From Kumtagia ephedrae (GTDB lineage Bacteria > Pseudomonadota > Alphaproteobacteria > Rhizobiales > Rhizobiaceae): 64,000 nt of DNA. Below, piece by piece: positions 52,059 to 61,340 of this stretch. Position numbers and translations under genes: made by a program. Each line of letters opens with the position of its first letter. Position 1 is the first letter of the stretch. The DNA is taken from positions 118,161 through 182,160 of the forward strand of contig NZ_PXYK01000012.1 of assembly GCF_003012745.1 (NCBI RefSeq), read 5' to 3'. The notes under the pieces were generated by a model. The model was given only the letters and a program-made list of their open reading frames with translations, was not told where the DNA came from and made no database searches.

Positions 52059-53390
52059 GTGAAGAAGCTGCTCGCCGCTGTTGTCGCCCTTGTCGTCATT
52101 GCGGTCGTGGCCGCCGGCGGCATCGTCTATCTCTCGCGGGAGGAGGCGACGGTTCCGATCGAGCAAGGCTACGGGCCTGATCCGACCTTGCCGGAACCCA
52201 ACCCCACCTGGATTCCGACGGTCCATGTCGCCGAGGCCGAGCCGTGGCCGCAAGGGGTGGTGCCGACCGCGGCGGACGGCCTGACCGTCAACGAGTTTGC
52301 CGGGGGGTTCGATCATCCCCGCTGGCTGCATGTGCTGCCGAACGGCGACGTACTGGTGGCGGAAAGCAATGCGCCGCCGAAGCCGGACGAGGGCTTCAGC
52401 ATCCGCGGCTTCTTCATCGATTTTTTCCAGAGCCAGGCCGGCGCAGAAGTGCCGAGTGCCAACCGCATATCGCTGCTGCGCGACGGTGACGGCGACGGCA
52501 TCGCCGAGACGAAGACGGTGTTCCTGTCGGGCCTGAACTCGCCCTTCGGCATGGCCCTGGTGGGCGGCACGCTCTACGTCGCCAATGCCGACGCGATCGT
52601 CGCCTTCCCCTATCAGGAGGGTGCGACCGAGATCACCGCGCCGGCCGAGAAGATCGTCGACCTGCCGGCCGGGCGCAATCACCACTGGACCAAGGACGTG
52701 ATCGCCAGCCGCGACGGCACCAAGCTCTACGTCACCGTCGGCTCGAACTCGAATGTCGGCGAGAACGGCATGGACGAGGAGGAGGGCCGCGCCGCCGTGC
52801 ATGAGGTCGACCTCGCCAGCCGGCAGATGCGGCTGTTCGCGTCAGGGCTGCGCAATCCGAACGGCCTGTCGTGGAATCCCGACAGCGGTGCGCTCTGGGT
52901 CGCCGTGAACGAGCGCGACGAGATCGGCAGCGACCTCGTGCCGGACTACATGACGTCGGTGAAGGATGGCGGCTTCTACGGCTGGCCCTACAGCTATTTC
53001 GGGCAGCATGTCGACGAGCGGGTCGAGCCGCCGAGGCCGGATCTGGTGGCCGAGGCGATCAAGCCGGACTACGCGCTTGGTCCCCATACGGCGTCGCTGG
53101 GACTCACCTTCAACACCGGCGACCGGTTCGGACCGCGGTTCAGGAACGGGGCGTTCGTCGGCCAGCACGGCTCATGGAACCGCAAGCCGCGCAGCGGCTA
53201 CAAGGTGATCTTCGTGCCGTTCAGCAACGGCAGCCCGTCCGGGCCGCCGCAGGACATCCTGACGGGTTTCCTCGGCGAGGACGACGTCGCCCACGGTCGG
53301 CCGGTGGGCGTTGCGATCGACCGAAGCGGCGCCTTGCTGGTCGCCGACGACGTCGGCAACAGGATCTGGCGCGTCGTGCCGGCGCAATGA
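52059..53390 (+). CDS. PQQ-dependent sugar dehydrogenase family protein (sorbosone dehydrogenase-like)
   Basis: The 443-residue protein has a GTG start with AAAGGA 8 nt upstream. An N-terminal membrane anchor or uncleaved signal ([22 protein letters not shown]) precedes a six-bladed beta-propeller. Conserved elements are [50 protein letters not shown] and [14 protein letters not shown]. It should oxidise an aldose or sorbosone-like substrate in the periplasm; no PQQ biosynthesis gene is nearby. Substrate open. Confidence 0.88.
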   Translation: MKKLLAAVVALVVIAVVAAGGIVYLSREEATVPIEQGYGPDPTLPEPNPTWIPTVHVAEAEPWPQGVVPTAADGLTVNEFAGGFDHPRWLHVLPNGDVLVAESNAPPKPDEGFSIRGFFIDFFQSQAGAEVPSANRISLLRDGDGDGIAETKTVFLSGLNSPFGMALVGGTLYVANADAIVAFPYQEGATEITAPAEKIVDLPAGRNHHWTKDVIASRDGTKLYVTVGSNSNVGENGMDEEEGRAAVHEVDLASRQMRLFASGLRNPNGLSWNPDSGALWVAVNERDEIGSDLVPDYMTSVKDGGFYGWPYSYFGQHVDERVEPPRPDLVAEAIKPDYALGPHTASLGLTFNTGDRFGPRFRNGAFVGQHGSWNRKPRSGYKVIFVPFSNGSPSGPPQDILTGFLGEDDVAHGRPVGVAIDRSGALLVADDVGNRIWRVVPAQ

Positions 53391-53442
53391 CGAAGCAGCA
53401 TGAACAGCGCGAACGCATCGCGCCGGTAAGCTCCTCGCTTTG

Positions 53443-53814
53443 CTACGCAGCACCGCCTTCGGGCCGCAGATGCACGACATAAAGCTTGCGGGTGGTGGCA
53501 TGAATCGTCCACTCGCCGCGCCAGCCGATAGGCAGCACCAGCAGCTCGCCCGGGCCGACGTCGCGCTCGGCCCCATGCGGCCCATGCAAGGTCACGCGGC
53601 CCGAGACGATGTGGCAGATCTCCGAATTGTCGTCGCGGCTCGCGGTGAAGCGGCCGGGCGAGCATTCCCACACGCCGACCTCCACCAGCCCGTCGTCGGA
53701 GGTCCACAGCACCTTGCTCGCTTCCATCTGGTCGCCTTCGACGGAGGTCGGCTTGGGCTGCGGCGGGCCGAGGTCGACGGCCGCCAGATGCGCGAAAGTC
53801 TTGAAGTCGATCAT
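53443..53814 (-). CDS. Cupin (DUF861) protein
   Basis: The 123-residue small cupin (SEICHIVSGRVTLHGP, GPGELLVLPIGWRGEWTIH) is of the ureidoglycine-aminohydrolase-like DUF861 type. It begins 25 nt after the FAD oxidoreductase stop and closes the polyamine-type operon. In this setting such cupins may bind or process the imported amine's product; catalytic residues are not clear. Confidence 0.85.
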   Translation of the reverse strand: MIDFKTFAHLAAVDLGPPQPKPTSVEGDQMEASKVLWTSDDGLVEVGVWECSPGRFTASRDDNSEICHIVSGRVTLHGPHGAERDVGPGELLVLPIGWRGEWTIHATTRKLYVVHLRPEGGAA

Positions 53815-53839
53815 GTGCGGATAAATCCCTGGAAGGCGA

Positions 53840-55225
53840 TCAGTGGCCGGTGAGCCGGTCGGCGAAGGCGGCGAGCCGCGAGGTGCGCGGCAGGCCCCTC
53901 GCCTCGCGCTCGTCGGCGATGCGGTAGAGCTGGTACATGGAATGCACCCCGAGCCAGCGCAGCGGTTCCGGCTCCCATTTGCGCACCTGCCGGTTGACCC
54001 AGGGCAGGCGGGTCAGCTCGGTGTCGCGGCCGAGCAGCAGGTCGCGCAGCGTGCGGCCCGACAGGTTCGAGCTCGATACGCCCAGGCCGACATAGCCGCC
54101 GGCCCAGCCGATGCCGGTGTTTTGGTCGAAGCCGCAGGTCGTGCACCAGTCGCGCGGTACGCCGAGCACGCCGCACCAGGCGTGGTCGAGGCGCAGGCCC
54201 CTGGTCTGCGGCAGCAGCGTGGTCAGGATCGTGTGCAGCTTGTCGATGGTCGCCCGCTGGGTGCGGCCGCGCACGTCGGTCTTCGAGCCGAAGCGGTAGG
54301 GCACGCCTCGGCCGCCCATGGCGATGCGCCCCTCGCGGGTGCGCTGGGCATAGCAATAGGCGTGTGCGGCATCACCCAGCACCTCGTAGCCATCCCAGCC
54401 GATCTCCTTCCACAGGCTCTCCGGCAGCGGTTCCGTCACCACGATGGCGCTGTTCAGCGGCAACCACAGCCGCTCGTGCCCGGCAATCCCGGCGGTGAAC
54501 CCTTCGGTGGCGCGGACGATCTTTTCGGCGCGCACGATGCCGCGGTCGGTGGTGACCTTGCCCTTGTCGATGGCGAGCACCGTCGTCTGCTCGTAGATCG
54601 GCACGCCGAGCCGCGCCACGGCGGCGGCCAGCCCCTGCACCAACTTGGCCGGCTGCACGCGCGCTACCTTCTTGATCACGAAGGCGCCGAGCACGTTGTC
54701 GACGGCGATGCGCCGGCCGGCTTCGGCGCCGTCGATGTAGCCGACGCGGTCCTCCGTCAGTTCCCACGACCTTGCGTGCTCGTACATCGCCTTGGCGCGC
54801 TGCAACTGCGCCTCGTTGGTCGCGACCAGGAGCTCGTCGGTGCGGCGGATGTCGGCGTCGATGCCTTCGGCCTCGGCAATCGCGATCACCTCGTCGACCG
54901 TGCCCTGCATGGCGCTCTGCATGGCGACCACGGCACCGCGCGACGAGGTTTTCTCGTATTTCTCGCGAGACCAGCTGAAGCCGCCCGACAGCCAGCCGCC
55001 GTTGCGGCCCGACGCGCCGAAGCCGGCGAACTCTTTTTCCACGATGACGATGCGCAGCGAAGGCTCGGCCTTCTTCAGGTAATAGGCCGTCCACAGCCCG
55101 GTATAACCCGCGCCGACGATGCAGACATCCGCGTCGATGTCGCCGGGCAGCGGCGGCCGAGGGGCGGGCGGGCCGCCGATGTCGGCATACCAGAACGACA
55201 CGTTGCCGTTGACCTTGGCGTCCAT
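53840..55225 (-). CDS. FAD-dependent amine/amino-acid oxidoreductase (DAO family)
   Basis: The 461-residue flavoprotein has an N-terminal FAD motif VCIVGAGYTGLWTAYYL, a covalent/DAO-type region GFGASGRNGGWLSGG and a C-terminal GIGWAGGYVGLGVSSSN block. It resembles gamma-glutamylputrescine oxidase and related secondary-amine oxidases. The start MDAKVNGNVSFWYADIG at 55225 gives the family length. It follows the ATPase gene by 22 nt in a polyamine-type importer operon, so its substrate is probably the imported amine or a derivative. Confidence 0.9.
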   Translation of the reverse strand: MDAKVNGNVSFWYADIGGPPAPRPPLPGDIDADVCIVGAGYTGLWTAYYLKKAEPSLRIVIVEKEFAGFGASGRNGGWLSGGFSWSREKYEKTSSRGAVVAMQSAMQGTVDEVIAIAEAEGIDADIRRTDELLVATNEAQLQRAKAMYEHARSWELTEDRVGYIDGAEAGRRIAVDNVLGAFVIKKVARVQPAKLVQGLAAAVARLGVPIYEQTTVLAIDKGKVTTDRGIVRAEKIVRATEGFTAGIAGHERLWLPLNSAIVVTEPLPESLWKEIGWDGYEVLGDAAHAYCYAQRTREGRIAMGGRGVPYRFGSKTDVRGRTQRATIDKLHTILTTLLPQTRGLRLDHAWCGVLGVPRDWCTTCGFDQNTGIGWAGGYVGLGVSSSNLSGRTLRDLLLGRDTELTRLPWVNRQVRKWEPEPLRWLGVHSMYQLYRIADEREARGLPRTSRLAAFADRLTGH

Positions 55226-55247
55226 GCGATCGATTCCAATGAGAAGG

Positions 55248-56360
55248 TCAGGTGAGGGTGAGGTCGGCCGTGGCATCGTCGGCCAGCAGTTTTGCATCGC
55301 CGCCGGAAAACAGCAGGTCGACCTCCTCGCCGATGGCAAAACTTTCGGCGTCGAGGCCGGAGCGCACGATCGCCTTCGACCCGTCGGCCAGCACCACCTC
55401 GTATTTCGAGCCGGAGCCGAGATAGATCGCCTCGCCGACGCGGCCGGACAGGCGGTTGCGGCCGTTTTCGGCCGTCGCGCCGGGGCGGGCGAGCGCCAGC
55501 TTCTCGGGCCTGAGCAGCATCACCGGCGTGCCGCCATTGGCAAGGCGGCCGGCGGTCGCGACTTTCTGGCCGCCGATGTCCAGTGCCGTCTCGCCGCCCG
55601 AGGTCGCGGCGGGTCCGCGCAGGATGGTGGAATCGCCGATGAACTTGCCGACGAACAGCGTCGCCGGCTCGTCATAGAGTTCGCGGCCGGTGCCGATCTG
55701 CTCGATGCGGCCCTGGTTGAACACGGCGATGCGGTCGGACAGCACCAGCGCCTCCTCCTGATCGTGCGTGACATACACGAAGGTGGTGCCGAGCTCGCGG
55801 TGGATGCGCTTGATCTCGAGCTGCAGCCATTCGCGCAGCTTCTTGTCGAGCGCCCCGAGCGGCTCGTCCATCAGGAGCAGCGGCGGGTCGAACACGGTGG
55901 CGCGGGCCAGCGCCACGCGCTGCTGCTGGCCACCGGACAGCTCGCTCGGATAGCGATGGCCGAAATCCACCATCTTGACCATGTCGAGCGCCTTGTTGAC
56001 GCGCCGCTCGCGCTCTGCTCCGGAAATGCCGCGCAGGCCGAGCGGATAGGCGACGTTGCGGGCGACGGTCATATGCGGGAACAGCGCGTAGTGCTGGAAC
56101 ACCACGCCGATGTTGCGCTTGTGTGCGGGCACGCCGACGACGCTGCGGCCGCCCACCTCCAGCGCGCCGGAGCTCACCTCGGTGAAGCCGGCGATGACGT
56201 TGAGCGTCGTCGTCTTGCCGGAGCCGCTCGGGCCCAGCAGCGTCATGAACTCGCCCGGCTCGATATGCAGCGACACGTTGTCGAGCGCGGCGAAGTTGCC
56301 GTAGCGCTTGCTGACGGCGCGGATGTCTATGGCAGCGCCGCGTGTGCCCGATGGTGCCAT
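55248..56360 (-). CDS. Polyamine-type ABC transporter ATP-binding protein (PotA-like)
   Basis: The 370-residue ATPase has Walker A GPSGSGKTT, signature LSGGQQQRVALA, Walker B LLLMDEPLGALD and a C-terminal TOBE_2 domain (MLLRPEKLALARPG). It belongs to the spermidine/putrescine, thiamine and Fe(III) group. The gene starts 1 nt after the second permease stop. It energises the neighbouring permeases. Confidence 0.94.
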   Translation of the reverse strand: MAPSGTRGAAIDIRAVSKRYGNFAALDNVSLHIEPGEFMTLLGPSGSGKTTTLNVIAGFTEVSSGALEVGGRSVVGVPAHKRNIGVVFQHYALFPHMTVARNVAYPLGLRGISGAERERRVNKALDMVKMVDFGHRYPSELSGGQQQRVALARATVFDPPLLLMDEPLGALDKKLREWLQLEIKRIHRELGTTFVYVTHDQEEALVLSDRIAVFNQGRIEQIGTGRELYDEPATLFVGKFIGDSTILRGPAATSGGETALDIGGQKVATAGRLANGGTPVMLLRPEKLALARPGATAENGRNRLSGRVGEAIYLGSGSKYEVVLADGSKAIVRSGLDAESFAIGEEVDLLFSGGDAKLLADDATADLTLT

Positions 56361-56361
56361 G

Positions 56362-57147
56362 TCAGCGCCTCCCCTGGCGTGAACCGATGATCAGCCCGGC
56401 GCCGATCACCAGCGAGGTGACGAGGAACAGGATGGTTCCGACGGCCGCGACGGTCGGGTCGGCGTCGCGGGTGATGCTGGAATAGATCTGCACGGGAAGC
56501 GTCTTCAGATAGGGGCTGGTGATGAACAGCGCGACGATGATCTCGTCGAAGGAGGTCACGAAGGCGAACAGCAGGCCGGACAGCATGCCCGGCGCGATCA
56601 GCGGCAGGGTGACAGTGCGGAACGCCGTCAGCCGGCTGGCGCCGAGGCTGGTGGCGGCGACCTCCAGCCGTCTGTCGAACACCTCCAGGCTCGCTGATAC
56701 GGCGATGATGACGAAGGGGATGGCGAGCATGGTGTGCGCCAGCACGAAGCCGGTCATGGTGCCGACCAGATGCGTGTCGAGATAGACGGCATAGATGCCG
56801 ACCGCCAGCACCACGCCTGGCACCACCATCGGCGTGATCAGCAAGGCCCGCAGCACGCCGCTGGCCCGGCTCTTCATGCGGTCGAGCCCGAAGGCGGCGA
56901 GCGTGCCGAGCACGGTGGCGACCAGCGCCGTCACCGTGGCGACCTTGAGCGAGCTGAAGAAGCTCGAGGACCAGTCGGTATTGGTGAAGAAGTTGTGGTA
57001 CCACTGCCAGGAGAAGCCGTCCGGCGGGAAGGCCAGCGACTTCTTCTCGTTGAACGACATCGGCACGACCACGAAGGTCGGCGCCACCAGCCAGACGGCG
57101 ACCAGCAGGCAGAACAGGCCGAGAAGGATGCGGGAAGGCAGCTTCAC
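56362..57147 (-). CDS. Polyamine-type ABC transporter permease 2 (PotC-like)
   Basis: The 261-residue membrane protein has six hydrophobic segments and the EAA loop (EVAATSLGASRLTAFRTVTLPLI). A GTG start at 57147 overlaps the stop of permease 1 by 4 nt (GTGA), which fixes the start. MSFNEKKSLAFPPDGFSWQW near the N-terminus is typical of PotC. Confidence 0.93.
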   Translation of the reverse strand: MKLPSRILLGLFCLLVAVWLVAPTFVVVPMSFNEKKSLAFPPDGFSWQWYHNFFTNTDWSSSFFSSLKVATVTALVATVLGTLAAFGLDRMKSRASGVLRALLITPMVVPGVVLAVGIYAVYLDTHLVGTMTGFVLAHTMLAIPFVIIAVSASLEVFDRRLEVAATSLGASRLTAFRTVTLPLIAPGMLSGLLFAFVTSFDEIIVALFITSPYLKTLPVQIYSSITRDADPTVAAVGTILFLVTSLVIGAGLIIGSRQGRR

Positions 57148-58043
57148 CGGCGCTCCCCCTGGCGGTGCGGCTGGCGCATCAGCGGCGCGGCGATGGCCAG
57201 CAGCACGAAGGTGGCGATGAGCAGCACCACGCCCATGGCGCCGCCGCGGCCCCAGTTGAGCAGGCTGAGCACCTGGTTCTGGATCAGCGTCGACAGCATG
57301 GTCGAGCGCGGCCCGCCGAGCAGCGCCGGGGTGATGTAGAAGCCGAGCGCCAGGATGAAGACGATGATGGCGCCGGCATAGACGCCGGGCAGCGACAGCG
57401 GCAGGTAGACCTGGAGGAAGGCGCGCGCCGGGCTGGCGCCGAGGCTGCGCGCCGCCTGCACCAGCCGGAGGTCGATGGTTTTCATCACCGAATAGAGCGG
57501 CAGGATCATGAAGGGCAGCAGCACCTGCGCCATGCCGATGACCACGCCGGTCTGGGTGCGGATCAGCCGGACCGAGCCGAGGCCGAGGCCGCGCAGGACG
57601 GAATTGATGACGCCGGAATCCTGCAGCAGGATGACCCAGGCCAGCGTGCGTACCACACCGCTCACCCAGAAGGGCACCAGCACGCACAGGATGAGCGCCA
57701 GCCGCAGCTTCGGCCCGACCGCCGTCATCACATAGGCATAGGGGTAGCCGCAGACGAGGCAGACCACCGCCACCCAGGCCGAGATGACGAAGGTGCGCTG
57801 CAGGACGATGAGGTTCACCGGCGTGCCGAAGAACCAGAAGTAGTTCTGCAGGCCCCATCGCGGCTCGGCGAAGCTGCGCATCACGATCATGGCGAGCGGC
57901 AGGCCGAGCACGGCGACCAGCAGCAGCAGCGCCGGCACGACCAGCCAGAACGGCCCGCCGGACAGGCGCCGGCGCGGCTCGCCCGCGGCGGCCGGCGCCG
58001 AAGCTGTCCGGCCGCCGGTCGCGGCTATGTCGCTGCCCGCCAT
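57144..58043 (-). CDS. Polyamine-type ABC transporter permease 1 (PotB-like)
   Basis: The 299-residue membrane protein has a long cytoplasmic N-terminus (about 30 residues, A/P/R-rich), six hydrophobic segments and the EAA loop VQAARSLGASPARAFLQVYLPL. It pairs with the PotC-like permease. It starts 22 nt after the binding-protein stop. Confidence 0.93.
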   Translation of the reverse strand: MAGSDIAATGGRTASAPAAAGEPRRRLSGGPFWLVVPALLLLVAVLGLPLAMIVMRSFAEPRWGLQNYFWFFGTPVNLIVLQRTFVISAWVAVVCLVCGYPYAYVMTAVGPKLRLALILCVLVPFWVSGVVRTLAWVILLQDSGVINSVLRGLGLGSVRLIRTQTGVVIGMAQVLLPFMILPLYSVMKTIDLRLVQAARSLGASPARAFLQVYLPLSLPGVYAGAIIVFILALGFYITPALLGGPRSTMLSTLIQNQVLSLLNWGRGGAMGVVLLIATFVLLAIAAPLMRQPHRQGERR

Positions 58044-58065
58044 GGGTCCCGGCGTCCGCGCGGCC

Positions 58066-59136
58066 TCAGTTGCCGGCCATCAGGCCGGCCCACTTCTCGT
58101 TGGCCGCGTCGAAATTGGCGACCCAGAACTTCATGTTCTGCTGGAAGCCGAGCTTCAGCTTGTCGGGCGTGTTGGTCATGAACGACGCGGTGACCTCGTC
58201 GACCTCGGGCTTGGCGTCCTTGTGGATCGGCGTGTAGGACGTATCCTTGGCCAGCACCTCCTGCGCGCTCTTGCCGACATAGGCGTTGATCAGCGCATGC
58301 GCGGCGTCCGGATCCTTGACGCCGACGGGGATGGTCATCTGGTCCATCACCACCAGCCAGTCCTTCCACACCGGCGTGTAGGCCGCGCCGTTCTTCACCG
58401 CGGTCATGGCGCGGCCGGTCCACATCACGATCATGTCGGCCTCGCCGGATTCGGCGAGCTGCTGCGATTCCGCGCCGGTCTTCCAGTAGATGGTGTCGGG
58501 GCCGAGCGTGCGCATCTTCTCGATGCCCTTGTCGATGTCGGCCGGCGTCAGGTTGTCGATCGGCTGGCCGGCAGCCAGCAGCGCCTGCTCGAGCAGGCCG
58601 CCGGAAAAATCGCCGCTGCCGTCGACGGCGCGGATGCCGGGGAACTTCTCGGTGTCGAAGAAGTCCTTCCAGTCCTTGGGCGGGTTATCCTTGTAGGTGT
58701 CGTTCTTGTACATCAGCACGACGCCGTAGTTCATGGCCGGCACGCTGCACTCGCTGACCTGGCCCTCGGGGATGTTGGAGATGTCGATCTTGGAGAAGTC
58801 GAGCTTCTGGAACAGCGAGCCGCAATAGACGTAGGGCGGGAAATCGGCGGTGTCGACGACGTCCCAGGTGACGTTGCCGCTTTCGACCTGCGCCTGCACC
58901 TTGGAAATCTCGGTCGGCCCGTCGTTGAGAAGGGTGACGCCCGACTTGTCGACGAATTCCTTGAGCGCCGCCACCTGGCCGTCCTGGTAGATGCCGCCAT
59001 AGGAGGCGAAGGTCAGCGTCTTGCCCTTGAGCGAGCCTTCCGCGACCTCGCCGGCCACCGGCTTCGACTGGGCAAGTGCAGCCGTCGTCGCCATCAGCAG
59101 GGCGAAGCCTGCCGCCTTTCCGACTGTCATTCTCAT
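58066..59136 (-). CDS. Polyamine/spermidine-type extracellular solute-binding protein
   Basis: The 356-residue precursor has a signal peptide ending AALAQ and a PotD/PotF-like two-lobe binding fold: LTFASYGGIYQDGQ, WDVVDTADFPPYV, FPGIRAVDGSGDFSGGLLEQ and MIVMWTGRAMTAVKNG. It captures the substrate in the periplasm. The acidic polyamine-binding residues cannot be confirmed by eye, so opine-like or other amines remain possible. Confidence 0.92.
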   Translation of the reverse strand: MRMTVGKAAGFALLMATTAALAQSKPVAGEVAEGSLKGKTLTFASYGGIYQDGQVAALKEFVDKSGVTLLNDGPTEISKVQAQVESGNVTWDVVDTADFPPYVYCGSLFQKLDFSKIDISNIPEGQVSECSVPAMNYGVVLMYKNDTYKDNPPKDWKDFFDTEKFPGIRAVDGSGDFSGGLLEQALLAAGQPIDNLTPADIDKGIEKMRTLGPDTIYWKTGAESQQLAESGEADMIVMWTGRAMTAVKNGAAYTPVWKDWLVVMDQMTIPVGVKDPDAAHALINAYVGKSAQEVLAKDTSYTPIHKDAKPEVDEVTASFMTNTPDKLKLGFQQNMKFWVANFDAANEKWAGLMAGN

Positions 59137-59172
59137 TGAAGTTCTCCCATTTATTTTCGACTCGCGCTTGTG

Positions 59173-59829
59173 TCACCCGGATGCGAGCGGTTTCCGGGCC
59201 ATGTATCGGTCGAGCTCAACCGGACCGCTGGTCGGCGGGGCGATGATCCACAGCACCTCCGCCGGCGTGTCGCCGACATTGGCGGTGCGATGCGGCGTCG
59301 AGGTGGCGTATTCGACGCTGTCGCCCTCGCGCAGGACGAAGCGTTCCTCGCCCAGCGTCAGCTCGACGGTGCCCTTGAGCACCACGAACATCTCGTGCCG
59401 CCCGCCATGCGTGTAGGCCTCGGCGCCGGTCGAGCCGCCGACGTCGAAATGGCCGGCATAGACCTCGAACTCGTGGATCGGCCGGCGCGACAGCAGCATC
59501 TTGCGGCAGCCCTCGCTCACCGGCAGCGCCGGCCGCGCCTCGCGGCGCAGCACCTTGTGGCGCGGCGCGTCGCTGTCGTCGAACAGGTCCTTGATGCCGA
59601 GGTCCAGCGCGGCGGCGATGCGGATCAGCGTGCTGCTGCTGGCGCCGCACAGATTGCGCTCCAGCTGGCTGATGAAGCTCGCCGTCGTGCCGGTCATCTC
59701 GGCGAGCTGGCGCAGCGAAACGCGGCGGGCGGTGCGGAACGCCTTGATGCGCGGCCCGACGCCGTTGGGCTTGTCGGCCTCCGGTGCCGCTTCGTCGACA
59801 ACGGCATTGGCGGCATTCCTGCTCGGCAT
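59173..59829 (-). CDS. XRE-cupin transcriptional regulator (PuuR-like)
   Basis: The 218-residue protein has an N-terminal helix-turn-helix (RIKAFRTARRVSLRQLAEMTGTTASFISQLERN) and a C-terminal cupin sensor (HGGRHEMFVVLKGTVELTLG, VEYATSTPHRTANVG). PuuR, the putrescine-utilisation repressor, has this architecture. It heads the leftward operon: regulator, binding protein (36 nt later), permeases, ATPase, oxidoreductase, cupin. A TCACTTAA inverted repeat 12 nt upstream suggests autoregulation. Confidence 0.92.
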   Translation of the reverse strand: MPSRNAANAVVDEAAPEADKPNGVGPRIKAFRTARRVSLRQLAEMTGTTASFISQLERNLCGASSSTLIRIAAALDLGIKDLFDDSDAPRHKVLRREARPALPVSEGCRKMLLSRRPIHEFEVYAGHFDVGGSTGAEAYTHGGRHEMFVVLKGTVELTLGEERFVLREGDSVEYATSTPHRTANVGDTPAEVLWIIAPPTSGPVELDRYMARKPLASG

Positions 59830-59840
59830 GGTTCCACCTC

Positions 59841-59863
59841 TCACTTAACACCCTATTAAGTGA
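59841..59863. promoter_or_regulatory. Inverted-repeat operator candidate between regulator and enolase-superfamily gene
   Basis: TCACTTAA (59841-59848) and TTAAGTGA (59856-59863) form a perfect 8-bp dyad with a 7-nt spacer, in the 141-nt divergent region. It lies 12 nt before the regulator ATG and about 110 nt before the + strand gene. This is the expected place for an operator of the XRE-cupin protein. Confidence 0.6.
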
Positions 59864-59970
59864 ACCGGTCGCGCGCAAGACGGAATCGACGCGCCGCGTC
59901 GTGAATCGCGGTTGCCGGGCCGTTGCCGGTATGTTTCGCTGCCGGAAAGTTCCCGACGCCCGGCAGGACA

Positions 59971-61080
59971 ATGCGGATCACGACGATCAAGGCCTACCGC
60001 CTTCTCCAGCCCTTCGTCGACGGGCCGTACAGGATGTCGAAGGCGCGCCAGGCCGATGCCTTCGACGCGGTGATCGTGGCGCTGACCGCCGATGACGGGC
60101 TGACCGGCTGGGGCGAGATGGCGCCGCTTGGCACCTTCTATTCCGCCGCCTTCGCCGCCGGCGCCGAGAAGGGCACCGCCGAGATCGCCCCGCACCTGCT
60201 CGGGGCCGATCCGCGGGCGCTTGCGCAGGTCGGCCGGCTGATGGACACGGTGTTCAAGGGCCATCCCTATGTGAAGTCGGCGCTCGACATGGCCTGCTGC
60301 GACCTTGCCGCGCGCGCCGCCGGCGTGCCGCTGGTCACCATGCTCGGCGGCCGCGAGAGCGACACCGCCGAGCTCTACAAGGTCGTCACCCACGGGCCGG
60401 CCGACGCCATGGCGAAGCTGGCGGCACGCTTCGTCGGCGACGGCTTCAACCGCATCCAGGTGAAGGTCGGCGGCGGTGTGCGCGGCGACATCGAGCGTGT
60501 CGCGGCGGTCGCCGCCGCGGTGCCGAAGGAGACCGTGATCTTCTGCGACGCCAATGCCGGCTGGACGCCGTTCCAGGCAAGGCAGTTCGCCGACGCCACC
60601 CGCGCCATCGACTATGTGTTCGAGCAGCCCTGCGCGACGATCGACGAGTGCCTGTCGGTGCGCCGCTCGCTCGACAAGCCGATGGTGCTGGACGAATCCG
60701 TGGTTACCCTCGACGACCTGCTCGACATCCACCGCAAGGGCGCTGCCGACGGCCTGACGCTGAAGATCTCGCGCCTCGGCGGCGTGTCGAAGACCAGGCA
60801 GTTGCGCGACCTCGCCGTCGACCTCGGCTTCATGGTCACCGTCGAGGATACCGGCGGCGCCGAGATCGACACGGCGGCCATGGCGCACCTGTCGCTGTCG
60901 ACGCCACAGGAGCGCCGGCTGCACGCCATCGCCTTCCACGAATGGGTCACAGTGCGGACGGCCGCCAACTGCCCGCCGGTGAGCGGCAGCCGCATGGGCA
61001 TTCCCGACGGCCCCGGCCTCGGCATCGACGTGCTGCCGGAACGGCTCGGCAAGCCGTTCCTGGAGATTTCGGGGAAGTGA
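59971..61080 (+). CDS. Mandelate racemase/muconate lactonizing enzyme family protein
   Basis: The 369-residue enolase-superfamily enzyme has metal ligands D193 (FCDANAGW), E219 (FEQP) and D241/E242 (VLDES), with candidate acid/base lysines K165 (IQVKVGG) and K265 (LKISRLGG). The first lysine of the usual KxK is Gln163. A two-lysine pair suggests 1,1-proton transfer (racemase or epimerase) or dehydration of an amino-acid-like substrate, as in proline-betaine epimerases; this is inference. It is divergent from the polyamine-type operon and probably shares its regulator. The substrate cannot be read directly. Confidence 0.88.
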   Translation: MRITTIKAYRLLQPFVDGPYRMSKARQADAFDAVIVALTADDGLTGWGEMAPLGTFYSAAFAAGAEKGTAEIAPHLLGADPRALAQVGRLMDTVFKGHPYVKSALDMACCDLAARAAGVPLVTMLGGRESDTAELYKVVTHGPADAMAKLAARFVGDGFNRIQVKVGGGVRGDIERVAAVAAAVPKETVIFCDANAGWTPFQARQFADATRAIDYVFEQPCATIDECLSVRRSLDKPMVLDESVVTLDDLLDIHRKGAADGLTLKISRLGGVSKTRQLRDLAVDLGFMVTVEDTGGAEIDTAAMAHLSLSTPQERRLHAIAFHEWVTVRTAANCPPVSGSRMGIPDGPGLGIDVLPERLGKPFLEISGK

Positions 61081-61122
61081 CTTTGAGCCCTGCAAGAGAC
61101 AGGGGTGATCGCGTAGGAGTTT

Positions 61123-61260
61123 ACCCCCACCCCTGACCCCTCCCCACAAGGGGGAGGGGAACCGGCATTTCCGTTTGGCGCCAATCGTCAACCGGTTTTG
61201 CGCGGCATGGCGGCCGGCAAGGTCCCCCTCCCCCTTGTGGGGAGGGTCAGGGGTGGGGGT
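61123..61260. repeat. Nested palindromic intergenic repeat, copy E
   Basis: The left arm ACCCCCACCCCTGACCCC (61123) and right arm GGTCAGGGGTGGGGGT (61260) each have the CCCCACAAGGGGG-type inner stem. The centre GGCGCCAATCGTCAACC matches copy D closely. It lies between the enolase-superfamily gene and the convergent GST gene, so it may terminate both. Confidence 0.85.
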
Positions 61261-61340
61261 AGCAGGGTCTAGTTTCCCCTCGAGGGGGAGGCGCCGGACG
61301 AGAGGCTGTCTGGCGTATTCCGCCGACGGCCGGAAATACC

